Positions 12,238 to 13,328 of a DNA stretch of 13,328 nt are shown here, in pieces. Numbering within the stretch: position 1 is the first letter of the stretch; the number at the start of each line of letters is the position of its first letter. Where the stretch lies: the NCBI GenBank assembly GCA_019419645.1, contig DXZN01000028.1, positions 1 through 13,328 on the forward strand, given 5' to 3'. The DNA is from Collinsella sp. (GTDB taxonomy: Bacteria > Actinomycetota > Coriobacteriia > Coriobacteriales > Coriobacteriaceae). The position numbers and the translations under genes are program-made. The notes under the pieces were generated by a model. That model ran no database searches, had not been told where the DNA came from, and saw only the letters and a program-made list of their open reading frames with translations.

Positions 12238-13328
12238 CTACATCTGCTTGCGACGACGATCGCTCAGCGTCACACCAGCGGCCACGAGGGTGATACCGCC
12301 GATGACGAACACCTCGCCCGCAAGAGCGGAGTCATCGCCAGTCTGGGCGAGCGCGGCCGACGTGGCCTTCTTCTTGGCAACAGGAGCCTTTGCAGCAGCC
12401 TGCGCAACCTGAGGCTTGGCCTGCGGCTCAGCCTTGGGATGATACTTGTCGTACTCGGCCTGAGCGGCAGCCAGGGCATCCTTGGCATCGCCAAGCTCGG
12501 CAAGCGCGGCGGCATAGGCGTCGTTGGCATCGGACAGCTTGGCATCGGCATCGCTCAGAGCAGCCTTGAGACCAGCGGCGGCATCGACGGCGGCCTTATA
12601 GCGAGCGTAGGCAGCGTTCAGCTTGACCAGCTTCTCGTTGCCCGTCGTGCCCGCGGCAAGAGAGGCCTTGTGGTCGACAGCCTCAAGATCGGCCTTGAGT
12701 GCCTCATCGCTGGCAAGCTCGGCCTTGGCCTTGACGATCTCGAGGTTCGCATCGACGACGGCTTCGTTGGCGGCCTCGAGCTGCTTCTGGGCATCGGCGA
12801 CACCGGCGACGGCAGCGTCATAGGCGGCCTTGGCGTCGTCGACCGCCTTCTGGGCGCCGGCGAAGCGCTCGAAGGCCTTGTTTGCGCCGGCCAGCTCACC
12901 CTCGGCGGCCTTGGCCTTCGCCTGCGCGTCGGACAGGGCCTGCTTCTTGGCATCAACTGCCTGCTTGGCGTCCGAAAGAGTGGTCGCGGCGTGCGTATCT
13001 GCGGCCCGAGCCTTGTCAACGCCAGCTTGGGCAGCGTCGTCGGCCTTCTTGGCATCGTCAAGCGTGCCCTGCTTGTTCGCAAGGTCCGTCTTGGCGGCAT
13101 CGCACTTGGCGGTAAGGTCCTTGACCGAAGCCGTGGCGTTGTCATACGCCTCATTGGCCTGATCGGACTTTGCCTTGGCGGCATCGCGGGCGCTGCGAGC
13201 CTTCGCCTTGTGAGCAGCGGCATCGGCTGCCTTCGTCTTGCTGTCAGCAAGCGTGGCGTTTGCCTTATCGAGAGTTGCCTGGGCAGTAGCGGCCTCGCCC
13301 TTGGCGGCGTCGAGCTTGGTCTTGGGCG
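12238..13328 (-). CDS. Ala/Lys-rich coiled-coil surface protein with LAxTG sorting signal (N-terminus cut off by window edge)
   Basis: 362 residues are visible, with no stop up to the right edge. The first 290 or so are almost pure helix-formers (Ala, Lys, Asp, Glu, Gln) in repeated units such as DAKKADDAAQAGVDKARAAD and LSDAQAKAKAAEGELAGANK, the pattern of long coiled-coil surface stalks. A short KAEPQAKPQ spacer follows. The C-terminus is a complete sorting signal: LAQTG (12337-12351), a hydrophobic stretch EVFVIGGITLVAAGVTL, and the basic tail SDRRRKQM. LAxTG motifs are typical substrates of class E sortases in actinobacteria, so covalent attachment to peptidoglycan is inferred. The first part of the gene and any signal peptide lie outside the window. 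The binding partner is unknown. Confidence 0.9.
   Translation of the reverse strand, partial: PKTKLDAAKGEAATAQATLDKANATLADSKTKAADAAAHKAKARSARDAAKAKSDQANEAYDNATASVKDLTAKCDAAKTDLANKQGTLDDAKKADDAAQAGVDKARAADTHAATTLSDAKQAVDAKKQALSDAQAKAKAAEGELAGANKAFERFAGAQKAVDDAKAAYDAAVAGVADAQKQLEAANEAVVDANLEIVKAKAELASDEALKADLEAVDHKASLAAGTTGNEKLVKLNAAYARYKAAVDAAAGLKAALSDADAKLSDANDAYAAALAELGDAKDALAAAQAEYDKYHPKAEPQAKPQVAQAAAKAPVAKKKATSAALAQTGDDSALAGEVFVIGGITLVAAGVTLSDRRRKQM

Noticed and set aside
12618..13250. 210-codon minus-strand frame rich in Arg and Pro
   Set aside because: A shifted frame of the coiled-coil surface protein; the frame that ends in LAQTG plus membrane anchor is the coherent one.

Overview
This high-GC window reads like a chromosomal segment of an anaerobic gut actinobacterium of the class Coriobacteriia, most likely Collinsella or a close relative. 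That placement is inferred from base composition, the GTG starts with AAAGGAG-type ribosome sites, the AmaP-DUF2273-Asp23 triplet, and an Ala/Lys-rich surface protein with an LAxTG sorting signal. No sequence search was possible. All recognised genes are on the minus strand except one OPT-family transporter. No phage, CRISPR array, rRNA, tRNA or transposase gene was seen.

Layout from left to right. A zinc-ribbon membrane protein (cut by the left edge) and a YitT/DUF2179 membrane protein occupy 1-2150. A compact operon for an envelope-stress module, amaP > DUF2273 > asp23, is read leftward from 3834 to 2359 and ends in a strong terminator. yebC (4807-4001) has its own terminator. A 727-residue GT-C-like membrane protein (DUF6020 type) follows. 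Then come housekeeping genes lgt (lipoprotein lipidation), a NifU C-terminal-domain Fe-S protein, a comEB-type dCMP deaminase, and coaX (type III pantothenate kinase). coaX is divergent from the OPT transporter at 10333-12036. The transporter converges on the 3' end of a coiled-coil LAxTG surface protein cut by the right edge, and the two are separated by two back-to-back terminators.

The most interesting signal is not a gene. Short inverted-repeat elements recur between genes at 2307-2360, 4937-4972, 7177-7230, 7256-7301 and 8620-8652, with weaker relatives at 8684-8706 and 10184-10202. Their hairpin stems differ in sequence, but the centre keeps a related core (GGGACAGG-like, often followed by TTTnTTT). 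Two members match at 49 of 54 positions. Several lie exactly at the stop codon of the upstream gene, and one gene (DUF6020) has a member at each end in opposite orientation. They may be a REP/MITE-like repeat family or a 3'-end RNA structure family.

There is no gene-free stretch longer than about 210 bases. The larger gaps (2151-2358, 7157-7299, 8510-8679, 10141-10332, 12037-12237) are filled by the hairpins, repeats and promoter candidates listed.
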